Assembly: GCA_003023725.1 (NCBI GenBank)
Contig: PXYT01000001.1
Location: 251,124 to 310,752, forward strand
From: Sulfobacillus benefaciens
Lineage (GTDB): Bacteria; Bacillota; Sulfobacillia; Sulfobacillales; Sulfobacillaceae
Length of the DNA: 59,629 nucleotides
Direction of reading: 5' to 3'
The first letter of the stretch is position 1. The number at the start of each line of letters is the position of its first letter. The notes beneath the pieces were generated by a model, which was given only the letters and a program-made list of their open reading frames with translations, was not told where the DNA came from and ran no database searches. Of this stretch, positions 14,725 through 23,468 are shown piece after piece. The position numbers and the translations under genes were made by a program.

Positions 14725-16583
14725 GTCCTCACCCTCCGCGCGATCCCTTCAGCATTCAGTTCGTACAAATTCAAGTAATAATCGGTAGAACCATGGTCAA
14801 TAAATTCATCCGGCAGGCCCGCATTGAAGATCGGCAACGAAACACCGTGGTCGTGGCACCACTCATTAATGGCGGACCCGAATCCTCCGGCTACCGCATG
14901 TTCCTCCAGCGTAATTAATGCTGCCGTTTCGCCACTCACTTGTCGCAGCAATGCCGTGTCTAAAGGCTTAATGAAACGGGCATTGACCACGCCGATGCGG
15001 TAGCCTTCAGCCGAGAGAATTTCTCTGGCCGCCAAAGCCCGATAAACCATGGGACCTATGGCTATAATCGTAGCATCTTCGCCCTTTTCCAACCATTCGC
15101 CCGTTCCCCATGGAACCGGAGTGATGGGAGTATTCAAGTTCAGTCCGCGGCCCGCTCCCCGAGGATAGCGCAGAGCCACTGGGTGAGGACGTTCCAAAGC
15201 GCCTGCCAAAAGCTGCCGCAATTCCAGTTCGTCTTTTCCCATGGCAATTTCCATATTCGGTATCGCTCTGAGGAACGTGATGTCATATATCCCCTGGTGA
15301 GTGGCCCCGTCGCCTCCGACCAATCCAGCTCGGTCCACGCCCAGTATAACCGGCAAATCCTGATGACAGATGTCGTGAATCACCTGGTCATAGGCTCGCT
15401 GCAGGAAGGTGCTGTACACCGCAAAGACCGGACGCATCCCGCCCAGAGCCAATCCCGCTGAAAAGGTCGCTGCATGTTGTTCGGCGATACCGACGTCAAA
15501 AAACCTATCAGGAAAAACTCTTTGAAACAGATCTAGCTTGGTCCCGTCAGGCATGGCCGCCGTAATGGCCACGATCTCAGAATGCGTTTTGGCTAACTCC
15601 ACCAAGGTTTGGCTAAACACTTGACTATACGACTTGGCCTGTGGTTTTTTGATAAACTGTCCGGAATGAATTTCAAATGGTCCTGGTCCGTGAAATTCAC
15701 CCGGACGTTCTTCCGCTGGTCGGTATCCGCGACCTTTCTGCGTAATGGCATGAACAACTACAGGCCCTTCCACCAGCTGAGCATTGCGCAAAACCGGTAT
15801 GAGTTCGTTCAAGTTATGACCGTCAATAGGCCCATAATACTTAAATCCCATTTCCTCAAAAACGTTGCGGGGCAAAACCGCTCGATGCAGCAAATCTTTT
15901 ATCCGTTCCACCGATTTGCGAAGGGGTCCCCCAAATACGGGAATCGAATCGAGTAATTGTTCAATCTCCTGTTTCATGCGTGTATAGGCCGGAGCTGCCC
16001 GCAATTCGGTTAAATACCGGGAAAAAGCGCCGACATTCGGGGCGATCGACATGGAATTGTCATTCACAACCATAACTAAATTCGTTTTCGTTTGTCCTAT
16101 CTGATTCATAGCTTCCCACGCCATCCCGGCGGTCAAAGCCCCGTCACCGATTACCGCTACCACCCGGTAATGCTCGCGGCGTAAATCGCGAGCACTGGCT
16201 ATTCCCATCGCCGCCGACAAAGACGTCGAAGCATGGCCTGCTTCCCACACGTCGTAATCACTCTCGCGCCGTTTGAGAAACCCGGATAACCCATGCAGTT
16301 GCCGCAAGGTTGAAAAAGTGTCATTGCGTCCCGTAAGCAGTTTGTGGGCATAAGCCTGGTGTCCGATATCCCAAATCAGTTTATCGCGGGGCGTATCATA
16401 AGCATAATGGAGGGCAATAGCCAATTCCACAGCTCCCAAGCTTGCTCCGATATGTCCCCCGGTTTGAGCCGTTGTTTCAACGACAACCTGGCGAATTTCC
16501 CTGGCCAGTTCTTCCAATTGCGCAACCGACCAATTCCGGATATCCCTGGGGGATTTGATTGATGTCAGCAAATTTGTCTCCAC
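14682..16583 (-). CDS. dxs: 1-deoxy-D-xylulose-5-phosphate synthase
   Basis: First enzyme of the MEP isoprenoid pathway. It condenses pyruvate and glyceraldehyde-3-phosphate using thiamine diphosphate. The 633 residues match the family. GHQAYAHKLLTGR (about 74-86) contains the conserved histidine. GDGALTAGMAWEAMNQ (about 148) with VVNDNSMSI forms the ThDP-Mg motif. The pyrimidine-binding domain has the catalytic glutamate in DVGIAEQHA (about 370) and DRAGLVGGDGATHQG (about 420), typical of Dxs. Start GTG 16583 has AAGGAGG about 8 nt upstream. It follows ispA by 12 bp, giving precursor synthesis and prenyl chain building in one transcript. Confidence 0.97.
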   Translation of the reverse strand: METNLLTSIKSPRDIRNWSVAQLEELAREIRQVVVETTAQTGGHIGASLGAVELAIALHYAYDTPRDKLIWDIGHQAYAHKLLTGRNDTFSTLRQLHGLSGFLKRRESDYDVWEAGHASTSLSAAMGIASARDLRREHYRVVAVIGDGALTAGMAWEAMNQIGQTKTNLVMVVNDNSMSIAPNVGAFSRYLTELRAAPAYTRMKQEIEQLLDSIPVFGGPLRKSVERIKDLLHRAVLPRNVFEEMGFKYYGPIDGHNLNELIPVLRNAQLVEGPVVVHAITQKGRGYRPAEERPGEFHGPGPFEIHSGQFIKKPQAKSYSQVFSQTLVELAKTHSEIVAITAAMPDGTKLDLFQRVFPDRFFDVGIAEQHAATFSAGLALGGMRPVFAVYSTFLQRAYDQVIHDICHQDLPVILGVDRAGLVGGDGATHQGIYDITFLRAIPNMEIAMGKDELELRQLLAGALERPHPVALRYPRGAGRGLNLNTPITPVPWGTGEWLEKGEDATIIAIGPMVYRALAAREILSAEGYRIGVVNARFIKPLDTALLRQVSGETAALITLEEHAVAGGFGSAINEWCHDHGVSLPIFNAGLPDEFIDHGSTDYYLNLYELNAEGIARRVRTWLPQGERIKKQIK

Positions 16584-16595
16584 CGCATACCCTCC

Positions 16596-17471
16596 TTACC
16601 ATTGACGGTCCACAGCAAAATCAATCAAACTATGCAAAATCTGGGCTCCCGGCTCTGATCCAATCGCGATTTTCGCCCGAATTCGGTGGTCATCGGCCAG
16701 ACGCCGTGCCTGCTCGAGTCCTACCAGAAGGGGATACGTCGCTTTCCCGCGTTCGCTGTCGGTACCGATATTCTTACCCAACAACTCCGGTTTCCCGACA
16801 ACATTCAGGATATCATCTACAATTTGAAAAGCCAGGCCGAAATGTTCGCCATATTGGCTCAACGCTTGTTGACGAACGTGATTGCCGCTCAGCAAAGCCG
16901 GAATCACGAGGGCAGCACGAAACAAAGCACCCGTCTTATTTCGGTGGATCGTTTTCAATTCCGACAATTCCAGGCTACGGTTTTCCGCAGCCAAGTCCAT
17001 CACCTGACCCCGAATGAGTCCTTCCCGCCCCACAGCAACGGACAAATAAGTGATAGCAGACAGAACATCGTCCGCCTTGGCATTTTGCATCCGGCTCATT
17101 TTGACAAAAGCTTCCGTTAAAAGTGCATCTCCGGACAGGATTGCCATGGCTTCCGGAAACATCTTGTGTGCAGTGAGTTGCCCCCGCCTCAAGTCATCGT
17201 TATCCATTGCCGGCAGGTCGTCGTGAATTAAGGAATAGGTGTGAATATATTCGACCGCCAAAGCCGCGTCGCGAAAGGTATCGGGGGGCAAACCGAGATA
17301 GACTGTGCTTGCCATAACGAGCTGTGGTCTTAGGCGTTTCCCGCCAGCCAAAAGGGAATAACGCATAACTTCCTCCACAGTCCCCGTAGCGGCATGATGC
17401 ACGAGGTCGTCCTCTTTAATCCATTGTTCGATAGTTGTCCGAGTTTCCTCGAGCCACTTCTCAATATCCAC
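16596..17471 (-). CDS. ispA: Short-chain polyprenyl diphosphate synthase (farnesyl/geranylgeranyl-PP synthase)
   Basis: Elongates dimethylallyl-PP with isopentenyl-PP to the C15 (or C20) precursor of undecaprenyl-PP and quinones. The first aspartate-rich motif is in LIHDDLPAMDNDDLRRG (about 80-96). The second is QIVDDILNVVG (about 213). Its 291 residues fit IspA. Start GTG 17471 begins 2 bp after the xseB stop. The xseA-xseB-ispA-dxs order is the common Firmicute arrangement. Product chain length cannot be told from these motifs alone. Confidence 0.95.
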   Translation of the reverse strand: MDIEKWLEETRTTIEQWIKEDDLVHHAATGTVEEVMRYSLLAGGKRLRPQLVMASTVYLGLPPDTFRDAALAVEYIHTYSLIHDDLPAMDNDDLRRGQLTAHKMFPEAMAILSGDALLTEAFVKMSRMQNAKADDVLSAITYLSVAVGREGLIRGQVMDLAAENRSLELSELKTIHRNKTGALFRAALVIPALLSGNHVRQQALSQYGEHFGLAFQIVDDILNVVGKPELLGKNIGTDSERGKATYPLLVGLEQARRLADDHRIRAKIAIGSEPGAQILHSLIDFAVDRQW

Positions 17472-17473
17472 GT

Positions 17474-17671
17474 CTATGCCTCTGCCCTCGGTTTCAGTAT
17501 GTTCTCAGCTTGATTGAGCAGAATGTTGGCCTTGTCACTCAACTGTTTGGCCTCCTCATACATCACCAGGCTTTCTTTCAGAGAAAGGCGTCCTTCCTCC
17601 AACTGACGAACAATCGCTTCGATCCGGAGTACGATATCTTCAAATTGTTCGAGCTCGTTCTCATCGTTCAC
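17474..17671 (-). CDS. xseB: Exodeoxyribonuclease VII small subunit
   Basis: A 65-residue helical partner of XseA, several copies of which bind one large subunit to form the single-strand-specific nuclease. The family core is visible as IEAIVRQLEEGRLSLKESLV, followed by EEAKQLSDKANILLNQAE. Its start overlaps the xseA stop by 4 bp and its stop is 2 bp before ispA. Confidence 0.95.
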   Translation of the reverse strand: MNDENELEQFEDIVLRIEAIVRQLEEGRLSLKESLVMYEEAKQLSDKANILLNQAENILKPRAEA

Positions 17672-18873
17672 GTGTTTTCCTCTTCCCCCGATGTTTCAGA
17701 TCTCATCCAACAGCTCCCATTATACCAGTGTACCTCATATCGGTGCCCTTGACGAACATCCTCCCTGGAAACGCTGTGACCGTCTTCGTCCAACACATAG
17801 GTATAGCCCCGGATTAGAACAGCTGAAGGATTCATTGCGGCGAGCGAGGCGCCCAACCTCTCCAGATTTAAGTGCCACGACTGGACCATCCTCTCCCATG
17901 CCCGATCCATCCGTTCATCCAAGCGGTCCAACAATTCCCGCCGCGACTGGACAAGCCTTGTGCCATTCGCCAAAATTCCATGGCCCGTCCATCCCTCAAC
18001 GCGAGTGCGTTCCCATTCCAGACGCCTTTTCATTGCCGCATTTAAACGCTGATCCAATTGATCAAGCCATGCGATAATCCGGGCTTTTTCCGGTACTGCC
18101 ACCTCTGCAGCCGCTGATGGGGTCGGCGCCCGAAAATCGGCCACCAAATCGACCAGGGTGGTATCAATCTCATGGCCCACCGCGGAAATGACCGGCACGG
18201 GAGAGCGGGCAACGGTTCTCACCACCTGCTCATCATTGAACGCCATCAGATCTTCTTTGGATCCCCCGCCGCGCCCGATAATCAACACACTGATATTTTC
18301 TTGAAAAGCTTGCTCGAGTGCGTCCACAATGGCACGAGGAGCATCGGCTCCTTGCACCAATACCGGAAACAGCTTAAGGGGCATGCCGGGGAACCGTCTC
18401 GATGCCACATTCTCAATGTCGTAGCGCGCGGCTCCCGTTCCGGACGTAATCACCCCGATGGACCTAGGCAAACTGGGTATAGCTCGCTTCGGACGGGAAA
18501 ACAACCCCTCTTCATAAAGTTTGTTCTTTAATGCCTCTAATTTCTGAAACTGAATCCCCGCACCGACATCCTGTATGATGCTGGCATACAGTTGCGTTTG
18601 CCCGTCCCGCTCAAAAACGCCAATGCGTCCATAAACCAAGACCGACATGCCGTCAGTCAGCGGTTTAGCTAAAGACGCCGCATCACGCCGAAACATGACC
18701 CCGCGTATTTGGGCCAATTCGTCTTTCAAAACAAAATACCAGTGACCCGAGCTGTGATGTTTGACACCGGACAATTCTCCCCGAACCCATAATCGTTGCC
18801 ATTGCGGCACGCTCTCAACAAGCTGGCGAATTCCCTGCACAAGTTCATGAACACTGATGGATCCTTCGTTCAT
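17668..18873 (-). CDS. xseA: Exodeoxyribonuclease VII large subunit
   Basis: Catalytic subunit of the enzyme that degrades single-stranded DNA into acid-soluble oligonucleotides. An N-terminal OB fold (about 5-100) has LWVRGELSGVKHHSSGHWYF. The catalytic domain has GVITSGTGAARYDI (about 138), IIGRGGGSKEDLMAFNDE (about 200) and SAVGHEIDTTLVDLVADFRA (about 230). A C-terminal coiled coil follows. The 401-residue length is slightly shorter than E. coli, as usual in Firmicutes. The start ATG overlaps the folD stop by 4 bp. Confidence 0.96.
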   Translation of the reverse strand: MNEGSISVHELVQGIRQLVESVPQWQRLWVRGELSGVKHHSSGHWYFVLKDELAQIRGVMFRRDAASLAKPLTDGMSVLVYGRIGVFERDGQTQLYASIIQDVGAGIQFQKLEALKNKLYEEGLFSRPKRAIPSLPRSIGVITSGTGAARYDIENVASRRFPGMPLKLFPVLVQGADAPRAIVDALEQAFQENISVLIIGRGGGSKEDLMAFNDEQVVRTVARSPVPVISAVGHEIDTTLVDLVADFRAPTPSAAAEVAVPEKARIIAWLDQLDQRLNAAMKRRLEWERTRVEGWTGHGILANGTRLVQSRRELLDRLDERMDRAWERMVQSWHLNLERLGASLAAMNPSAVLIRGYTYVLDEDGHSVSREDVRQGHRYEVHWYNGSCWMRSETSGEEENT

Positions 18874-19724
18874 GCGCCAACCGTTTCCTGAAAAGCCTGC
18901 CAGGTATTTTGTAGCAACATCGCGATGGTCATGGGCCCTATTCCTCCCGGGACCGGCGTAATACGGGCGGCAATGGAAAGAGCGCCTTGAAAATCAACGT
19001 CGCCAACCAGACCTCCATCGGAGCGGTTTATTCCCACATCTACGACAGTTGCTCCGGGTTTAATCCAATGGCTCTGAACCAAGTTGGCATGCCCGACCGC
19101 CGCAACGACCACGTCCGCTTCCCGGGAAATCTCCCAGGGGTTGCGTGTTTTGGAATGGATAATGGTCACTGTCGCATTGCGCTCCACCATCATCAACGCC
19201 AAAGGACGTCCCACCAACTGCGAGCGGCCTATCATAACGGCTCTTTTCCCTTCCAGGGGCACCTGATACCGATCGAGCAGCTCAATGATGCCGAGCGGAG
19301 TACAAGGCCTCAACCCAGGCTGTCCTGCCATGAGGCGGCCCATGTTGGCGGGTGTCAGGCCATCCACGTCCTTTCTGGAATCCAAATGCCGCAGAATCAT
19401 TCCGGAATCAACCTGTTCAGGCACGGGCAGCTGCAGCAAAATTCCGTGAATGGTCGGATCCTGATTCAACATTTCGATGGTTTCCAGGACTTGGCTCGTC
19501 GTTGACTGAGCAGGCAGGACAATTTGCCGGGAATCCATACCCACCTGCGTACTGGCGCGTTGCTTGTTGCGCACATAAATTTTTGAAGCCGGATCATCCC
19601 CCACTAAAACCACAGCCAGTCCTGGTCTAAGAGTCGTGCGCTGATAATTCTCTTCGATTTTCTTGGCCAATTCTTCCCGTATCCGCTCCGACGTAGCCTT
19701 TCCATCCAAAATTACAGTCTGCAT
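18870..19724 (-). CDS. folD: Bifunctional methylene-THF dehydrogenase/methenyl-THF cyclohydrolase
   Basis: Interconverts 5,10-methylene-THF, 5,10-methenyl-THF and 10-formyl-THF using NADP, linking the glycine cleavage and glyA products (encoded elsewhere in this window) to purine and formyl-Met synthesis. The 284 residues from ATG 19724 (GGGAGGA upstream) carry KIYVRNKQRA with the catalytic lysine (about 50-60), ILLQLPVPEQ (about 92) and the NADP loop MIGRSQLVGRPLALMM (about 160). The C-terminal TPVPGGIGPMTIAML is diagnostic. An upstream in-frame start at 19766 has no family similarity. Confidence 0.97.
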   Translation of the reverse strand: MQTVILDGKATSERIREELAKKIEENYQRTTLRPGLAVVLVGDDPASKIYVRNKQRASTQVGMDSRQIVLPAQSTTSQVLETIEMLNQDPTIHGILLQLPVPEQVDSGMILRHLDSRKDVDGLTPANMGRLMAGQPGLRPCTPLGIIELLDRYQVPLEGKRAVMIGRSQLVGRPLALMMVERNATVTIIHSKTRNPWEISREADVVVAAVGHANLVQSHWIKPGATVVDVGINRSDGGLVGDVDFQGALSIAARITPVPGGIGPMTIAMLLQNTWQAFQETVGA

Positions 19725-19842
19725 AGCTTCCTCCCGTTTATTCCCAAAATCTTCCTTCCGGCACACTCCGTTTAGTTCCGTAATGTGCTTTGGGTCTCAC
19801 TTCACGGCCGACATCACGCGGCGACGCCCCCTTGTTTACGCC

Positions 19843-20802
19843 TTATTCGGACAATAGACGGTAGCCGATACGCGCAATACCCACGGCATTGTCGCGGCTC
19901 AACTCGGGACTCGCGAAATAAATGTTATGCGTGTTGAAAAGGCGGGGCAGTTGATTCCGAAAGGTTTCGTTTGCTGCCACACCGCCCACCACAACCAACG
20001 GCCATGAAGGCGCTGCCTTTTCAATAAGGCGGGCCAACGTGTACACCAGCACCAGTTCCACGCCCCGTGCCAAGTCCCTGGCGTCCACGCCGTGTTCCCA
20101 TGCCCGGCGCGCCTGAGACTCCGGTCCGGAAAAGCTTGTTCGCCATTGTGACCCATCATACCAAACACGCGGAACCGTGAGAATAACGGGATTGGTGCTG
20201 TTCCGCGCTAGTTCCTGCAACTGTGGTCCGCTGGGGAAGGGAAGGCCCAAAAGGACTCCTATCCGATCCACCAACTGACCCGCATAGAGATCGTCTGTGG
20301 TCGCTATTCGTTGAATATCAAAGTTCCCGGTGTTGTTCCGTTCAACTTGCAGCAACTCGGTGGTTCCCCCGGAAATATGAAGAACGGAAAAGCGCTCCCA
20401 TTCCTCGTGGTGAATACTCCACAGTGCCGCCTGAATGTGTCCTTCCTGATGGGTCGACAATCTCAAAGGCACGTGATAAATGCTCGCTAACGACCGGGCA
20501 AAGCTCACTCCCACTTGAAAAGGAGGCAGGTAGGAGTGAGGATCGGGTCGCGGTTTTTCTGAGACACAAATACCTTTAACGTGACAGTCCGCGAGTTGGG
20601 GAACCATGGAGTCAATGAGTGGCGGCATATTTCGGACATGTTCAAACACCGCCTCAGATGGTCGCAATCCCCGATGGGGAGATGGAACGCTGATCATCCG
20701 GCGCTGTTCAAATACCACATTGTTCCGCGACACGACAGCCACGGAAGCCGTATATGCACTCGTGTCAAATCCGATCACACATTCAAGAATTGGTCTGATC
20801 AT
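19843..20802 (-). CDS. TsaD/Kae1-like paralog (peptidase M22 fold)
   Basis: A 319-residue ASKHA-fold protein related to TsaD, the t6A tRNA threonylcarbamoyl transferase. It opens with VIGFDTSAYTASVAVVS, the phosphate-1 loop of the fold. It keeps a metal-binding HxxxH in STHQEGHIQAALW (about 122-134), the ISGGTTELLQV loop (about 147), VVVGGVAANETFRNQLPRL (about 275) and a terminal SRDNAVGIARIG. It is more divergent than ordinary TsaD, and the segment around residues 85-115 is unusual. Such paralogs between nusB and folD occur in several Clostridia-type genomes (memory). A distinct true tsaD with tsaB/tsaE would be expected elsewhere. Its exact substrate is unknown. It overlaps the end of nusB by 20 bp. 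Confidence 0.8.
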   Translation of the reverse strand: MIRPILECVIGFDTSAYTASVAVVSRNNVVFEQRRMISVPSPHRGLRPSEAVFEHVRNMPPLIDSMVPQLADCHVKGICVSEKPRPDPHSYLPPFQVGVSFARSLASIYHVPLRLSTHQEGHIQAALWSIHHEEWERFSVLHISGGTTELLQVERNNTGNFDIQRIATTDDLYAGQLVDRIGVLLGLPFPSGPQLQELARNSTNPVILTVPRVWYDGSQWRTSFSGPESQARRAWEHGVDARDLARGVELVLVYTLARLIEKAAPSWPLVVVGGVAANETFRNQLPRLFNTHNIYFASPELSRDNAVGIARIGYRLLSE

Positions 20803-21259
20803 CCTTGCTCAGTGGACTCTCTTTCTGTCCTGACTCAGGAGAATTGAGACGGTCCTCATCGCCCTGGGGGCGAATCACCTTGGCGGCTGAAGACAACACC
20901 CCGTTCACAAAGCGTTTCGCCTCGTCGGTACTGTAGTCTCCCGCTAATTCGAGGGCCTCCGCAATAAGAACCGAAATAGGTGTTTTAGGTTCATACAGCA
21001 ATTCATAAACGGCTATTCGAAGTACGTTACGGTCAATCGTGGGCATGCGATGAACCCGCCAGTCTACTGAAGACTTCTCAATAATTCGATCCACCTGCTC
21101 TTGATGGAGTAGCACACCATGCACGAGGGATTCCGCAAATTCGCGATCCTGGGTGTCCTGGCTTTTGAGGCGTTCAATGAGAACCTCTTGGTCAGTGTGG
21201 GCTAAATCATGCTCGAACAAGACGCGCAATGCCATTTCCCGTGCATGATGCCTGGCCAT
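20783..21259 (-). CDS. nusB: Transcription antitermination factor NusB
   Basis: RNA-binding all-helical protein that with NusE (S10) binds boxA to form antitermination complexes on rRNA operons. It starts with the family signature REMALRVLFEHDLA. It has the central RMPTIDRNVLRIAVYELLYE, LIAEALELAGDY and the terminal ELAGDYSTDEAKRFVNGVL region. The 158 residues include a charged C-terminal tail not found in shorter homologs. Start ATG 21259 has GGAGGAGG upstream. Its neighbour asp23 upstream is conserved in Firmicutes. Confidence 0.96.
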   Translation of the reverse strand: MARHHAREMALRVLFEHDLAHTDQEVLIERLKSQDTQDREFAESLVHGVLLHQEQVDRIIEKSSVDWRVHRMPTIDRNVLRIAVYELLYEPKTPISVLIAEALELAGDYSTDEAKRFVNGVLSSAAKVIRPQGDEDRLNSPESGQKESPLSKDDQTNS

Positions 21260-21342
21260 TTGATATCCTCCTCCGGAGTTTATTAACGTTCAACTGAACC
21301 ACGATCGCGATATTGTGAGCCGAGCGTGCCAGCCGAGTCCCC

Positions 21343-21744
21343 TTAAGGCTCTAAATCTGGATCCTCCGAAGGAGGCTCATCCTCCCCCGTGGCAAAAGAC
21401 ACTCCTTGAACATGAATATTCACGTCGGACACGTGAAGGCCCGTCATTGTTTCCACTTGTTGCTTGACGCGGGACTGAATCCGTGAGGCCACCTCCGGAA
21501 TTTTAAACCCATAGTGAACCACAACGTACACATCGAGGCTAATGTGGGTGTCCCTGATTTCGAGTTTGACCCCGCGTCCGGATGCCTTTTTCCCGAGTCT
21601 TTCGGTGATACCCCCCGTCAGCCCTCCACTCATGGCCGCGACTCCTTGTACTTCCGTAGCCGCAATTGCCGCCACTGCAGAAATCACATCATGAGTCACC
21701 CGTACACTGGGCACCGTTTTCAACTCCTGTGACAATTCCGTCAT
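21343..21744 (-). CDS. Asp23/Gls24 family envelope stress protein (YqhY-like)
   Basis: A 133-residue cytoplasmic protein of the Asp23 family. It shows the typical repeats of alternating strands: VRVTHDVISAVAAIAATEVQG (as VTHDVISAVAAIAATEV), ERLGKKASGRGVKLEI and VDVYVVVHYG-like VYVVVHYGFKIPEVASRIQ. An acidic tail follows. In Bacillus the ortholog YqhY lies next to accBC and nusB exactly as here; its loss affects acetyl-CoA carboxylase activity, implying a modulatory link to fatty acid synthesis. RBS AAAGGAGTG precedes ATG 21744. Confidence 0.93.
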   Translation of the reverse strand: MTELSQELKTVPSVRVTHDVISAVAAIAATEVQGVAAMSGGLTGGITERLGKKASGRGVKLEIRDTHISLDVYVVVHYGFKIPEVASRIQSRVKQQVETMTGLHVSDVNIHVQGVSFATGEDEPPSEDPDLEP

Positions 21745-21845
21745 CGTTCACACTCCTTTCTCGTCAATGCCGGGACAAATATATGCCCAGGTTAGCCGAA
21801 GTAATCTCGCTGGTAATGGACTAGTGTCCGGCGGGGCGAGAGTCC

Positions 21846-23192
21846 TTACGCACCCTTAACCCGTTGCGCCAAAAAGTTCGTATGGATCTTGCCCGCGCAA
21901 AAATCTTCATCTTCCATGAGTTGTTTATGTAACTCCAGTGTCGTCTTAACTCCTTCGATTTTGAATTCGCTAAGAGCCCGGCGCATTCTTTCGATAGCCT
22001 CGTCGCGCGTACGTCCCCACGTGACAAGCTTGGCCAGCAGTGAGTCATAGAAAGGCTGAACCTGGTAGCCGGTGTCAGCACCCGAATCAACCCGAACCCA
22101 CGGGCCGCCAGGCTCGCGCCATTGGGTTACCTTGCCGGGACTAGGCCGAAATTGTTGCTCTGGGTCCTCTGCATTAATCCGGCATTCAATAGCCCATCCG
22201 CGCAGCGCCACATCGGCTTGAGTCAGCGACAAGGGCAACCCCTGTGCCACCCGGATTTGTTCCTTAACGATATCCACACCGGTTATCATTTCTGTGCAGG
22301 TATGCTCCACCTGCACTCGTGTATTCATTTCCATAAAATAAAATTTTCCTTCTTCATCCAACAAAAATTCCAGAGTGCCGGCACTCGTGTAGTTAACCGC
22401 CCGGGCGGCGCGGATAGCCGCCTGGCTCATCTTTTCCCGTGTTTCGGAAGTGATGGCAACCGAGGGAGCTTCCTCGAGAACTTTTTGCCTTCGGCGCTGA
22501 AGCGACGATTCACGCTCTCCCAGGGTCACAATGTGCCCCTGTTCATCGGCTATTACCTGAATTTCAATATGCCGAGGCTGGCGTAAGTATTTCTCAATAT
22601 ACATATCACCTTGGCCGAAGGCGGATTTGGCTTCGCGGCTCGCCCGTTCCAACGCTTCTTGCAATTCCTCGGCGGATTCCACGACGCGAATACCTCGTCC
22701 TCCTCCCCCGTATGACGCTTTCACCAAGACCGGATAGCCAATTTCTTCAGCAATACGTTTGGCGTCGTCAAGATTTTCAACCGTACCTGTCGTACCCGGA
22801 ACAACCGGGACCCCCGCATCATTCATCATTTGCCGCGCTTGCGCCTTGATCCCCATTTTCTCAATTGCTTCCGCGGGAGGCCCGATGAATTTGATTCCCC
22901 ACGTCTGACATACTGCCGCGAAATGGTGGTTTTCGGATAAAAATCCGTATCCCGGATGAATCGCCTCGGCTCCGGTTTGGACCGCTGCGTTAATAATGTT
23001 GGGAATATGTAGATAACTCAAGTTAGACGGGGCCGGGCCAATCGGAAAGGATTCATCCGCATATTTGACATGCAAGGCCTCTTTATCCGCGTCGGAATAC
23101 ACGGCCACGGTTTTGATGCCCAGATCACGGGCTGCACGCATCACCCGAATGGCAATTTCGCCCCGGTTCGCGACCAAAATTTTCTTGAACAA
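21846..23192 (-). CDS. accC: Acetyl-CoA carboxylase biotin carboxylase subunit
   Basis: ATP-dependent carboxylation of biotin on AccB, the first half-reaction of malonyl-CoA synthesis. The 448 residues are the standard length. The N-terminal MFKKILVANRGEIAIRVMRA, the ATP-grasp glycine loop ASYGGGGRGIRVV (about 157-169), and the metal/biotin site FMEMNTRVQVEHTCTEMITG (about 286-305) are all present. Start is TTG 23192 after GGAGGT. In most Firmicutes accB directly precedes accC; here no accB is present upstream or elsewhere in the window, and a DsrE-like gene on the other strand takes that place. The enzyme could be AccC or a related acyl-CoA carboxylase biotin carboxylase; the asp23/nusB context favours AccC. 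Confidence 0.93.
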   Translation of the reverse strand: MFKKILVANRGEIAIRVMRAARDLGIKTVAVYSDADKEALHVKYADESFPIGPAPSNLSYLHIPNIINAAVQTGAEAIHPGYGFLSENHHFAAVCQTWGIKFIGPPAEAIEKMGIKAQARQMMNDAGVPVVPGTTGTVENLDDAKRIAEEIGYPVLVKASYGGGGRGIRVVESAEELQEALERASREAKSAFGQGDMYIEKYLRQPRHIEIQVIADEQGHIVTLGERESSLQRRRQKVLEEAPSVAITSETREKMSQAAIRAARAVNYTSAGTLEFLLDEEGKFYFMEMNTRVQVEHTCTEMITGVDIVKEQIRVAQGLPLSLTQADVALRGWAIECRINAEDPEQQFRPSPGKVTQWREPGGPWVRVDSGADTGYQVQPFYDSLLAKLVTWGRTRDEAIERMRRALSEFKIEGVKTTLELHKQLMEDEDFCAGKIHTNFLAQRVKGA

Positions 23193-23378
23193 CTTGGCAC
23201 CTCCGATTCTCTTTCATTACTAGAACACAATCATAGGGGATTGTCTAGCCTATCTTTGGTCCGGTAGACACGACAATTTTATTCCTGCTTCTCCCTCTTC
23301 CCTGCGCTATTTTCGCCACCCTTGAATGGAGGGGGAAGGCGATTGACCTTTCATTTGTTGAGACGCTCATCTTCATTT

Positions 23379-23410
23379 CCAGAACGTTCTGGGGTCGGCA
23401 ATGTGATAAT
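23379..23410 (+). promoter_or_regulatory. Palindrome and extended -10 element upstream of dsrE-like gene
   Basis: CCAGAACGTTCTGG (23379-23392) is a perfect 14-bp palindrome. It covers exactly the -35 position of an extended -10, TGTGATAAT (23402-23410). The natural -35 hexamer is poor, which suggests the palindrome binds an activator or repressor. Nothing else coding is seen in 23193-23468. Confidence 0.45.
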
Positions 23411-23468
23411 GTGCTAATTGCTATGGTAGGTCTGTTTAAGAGTTCTAAAAATAAGGAGGACACATCCA

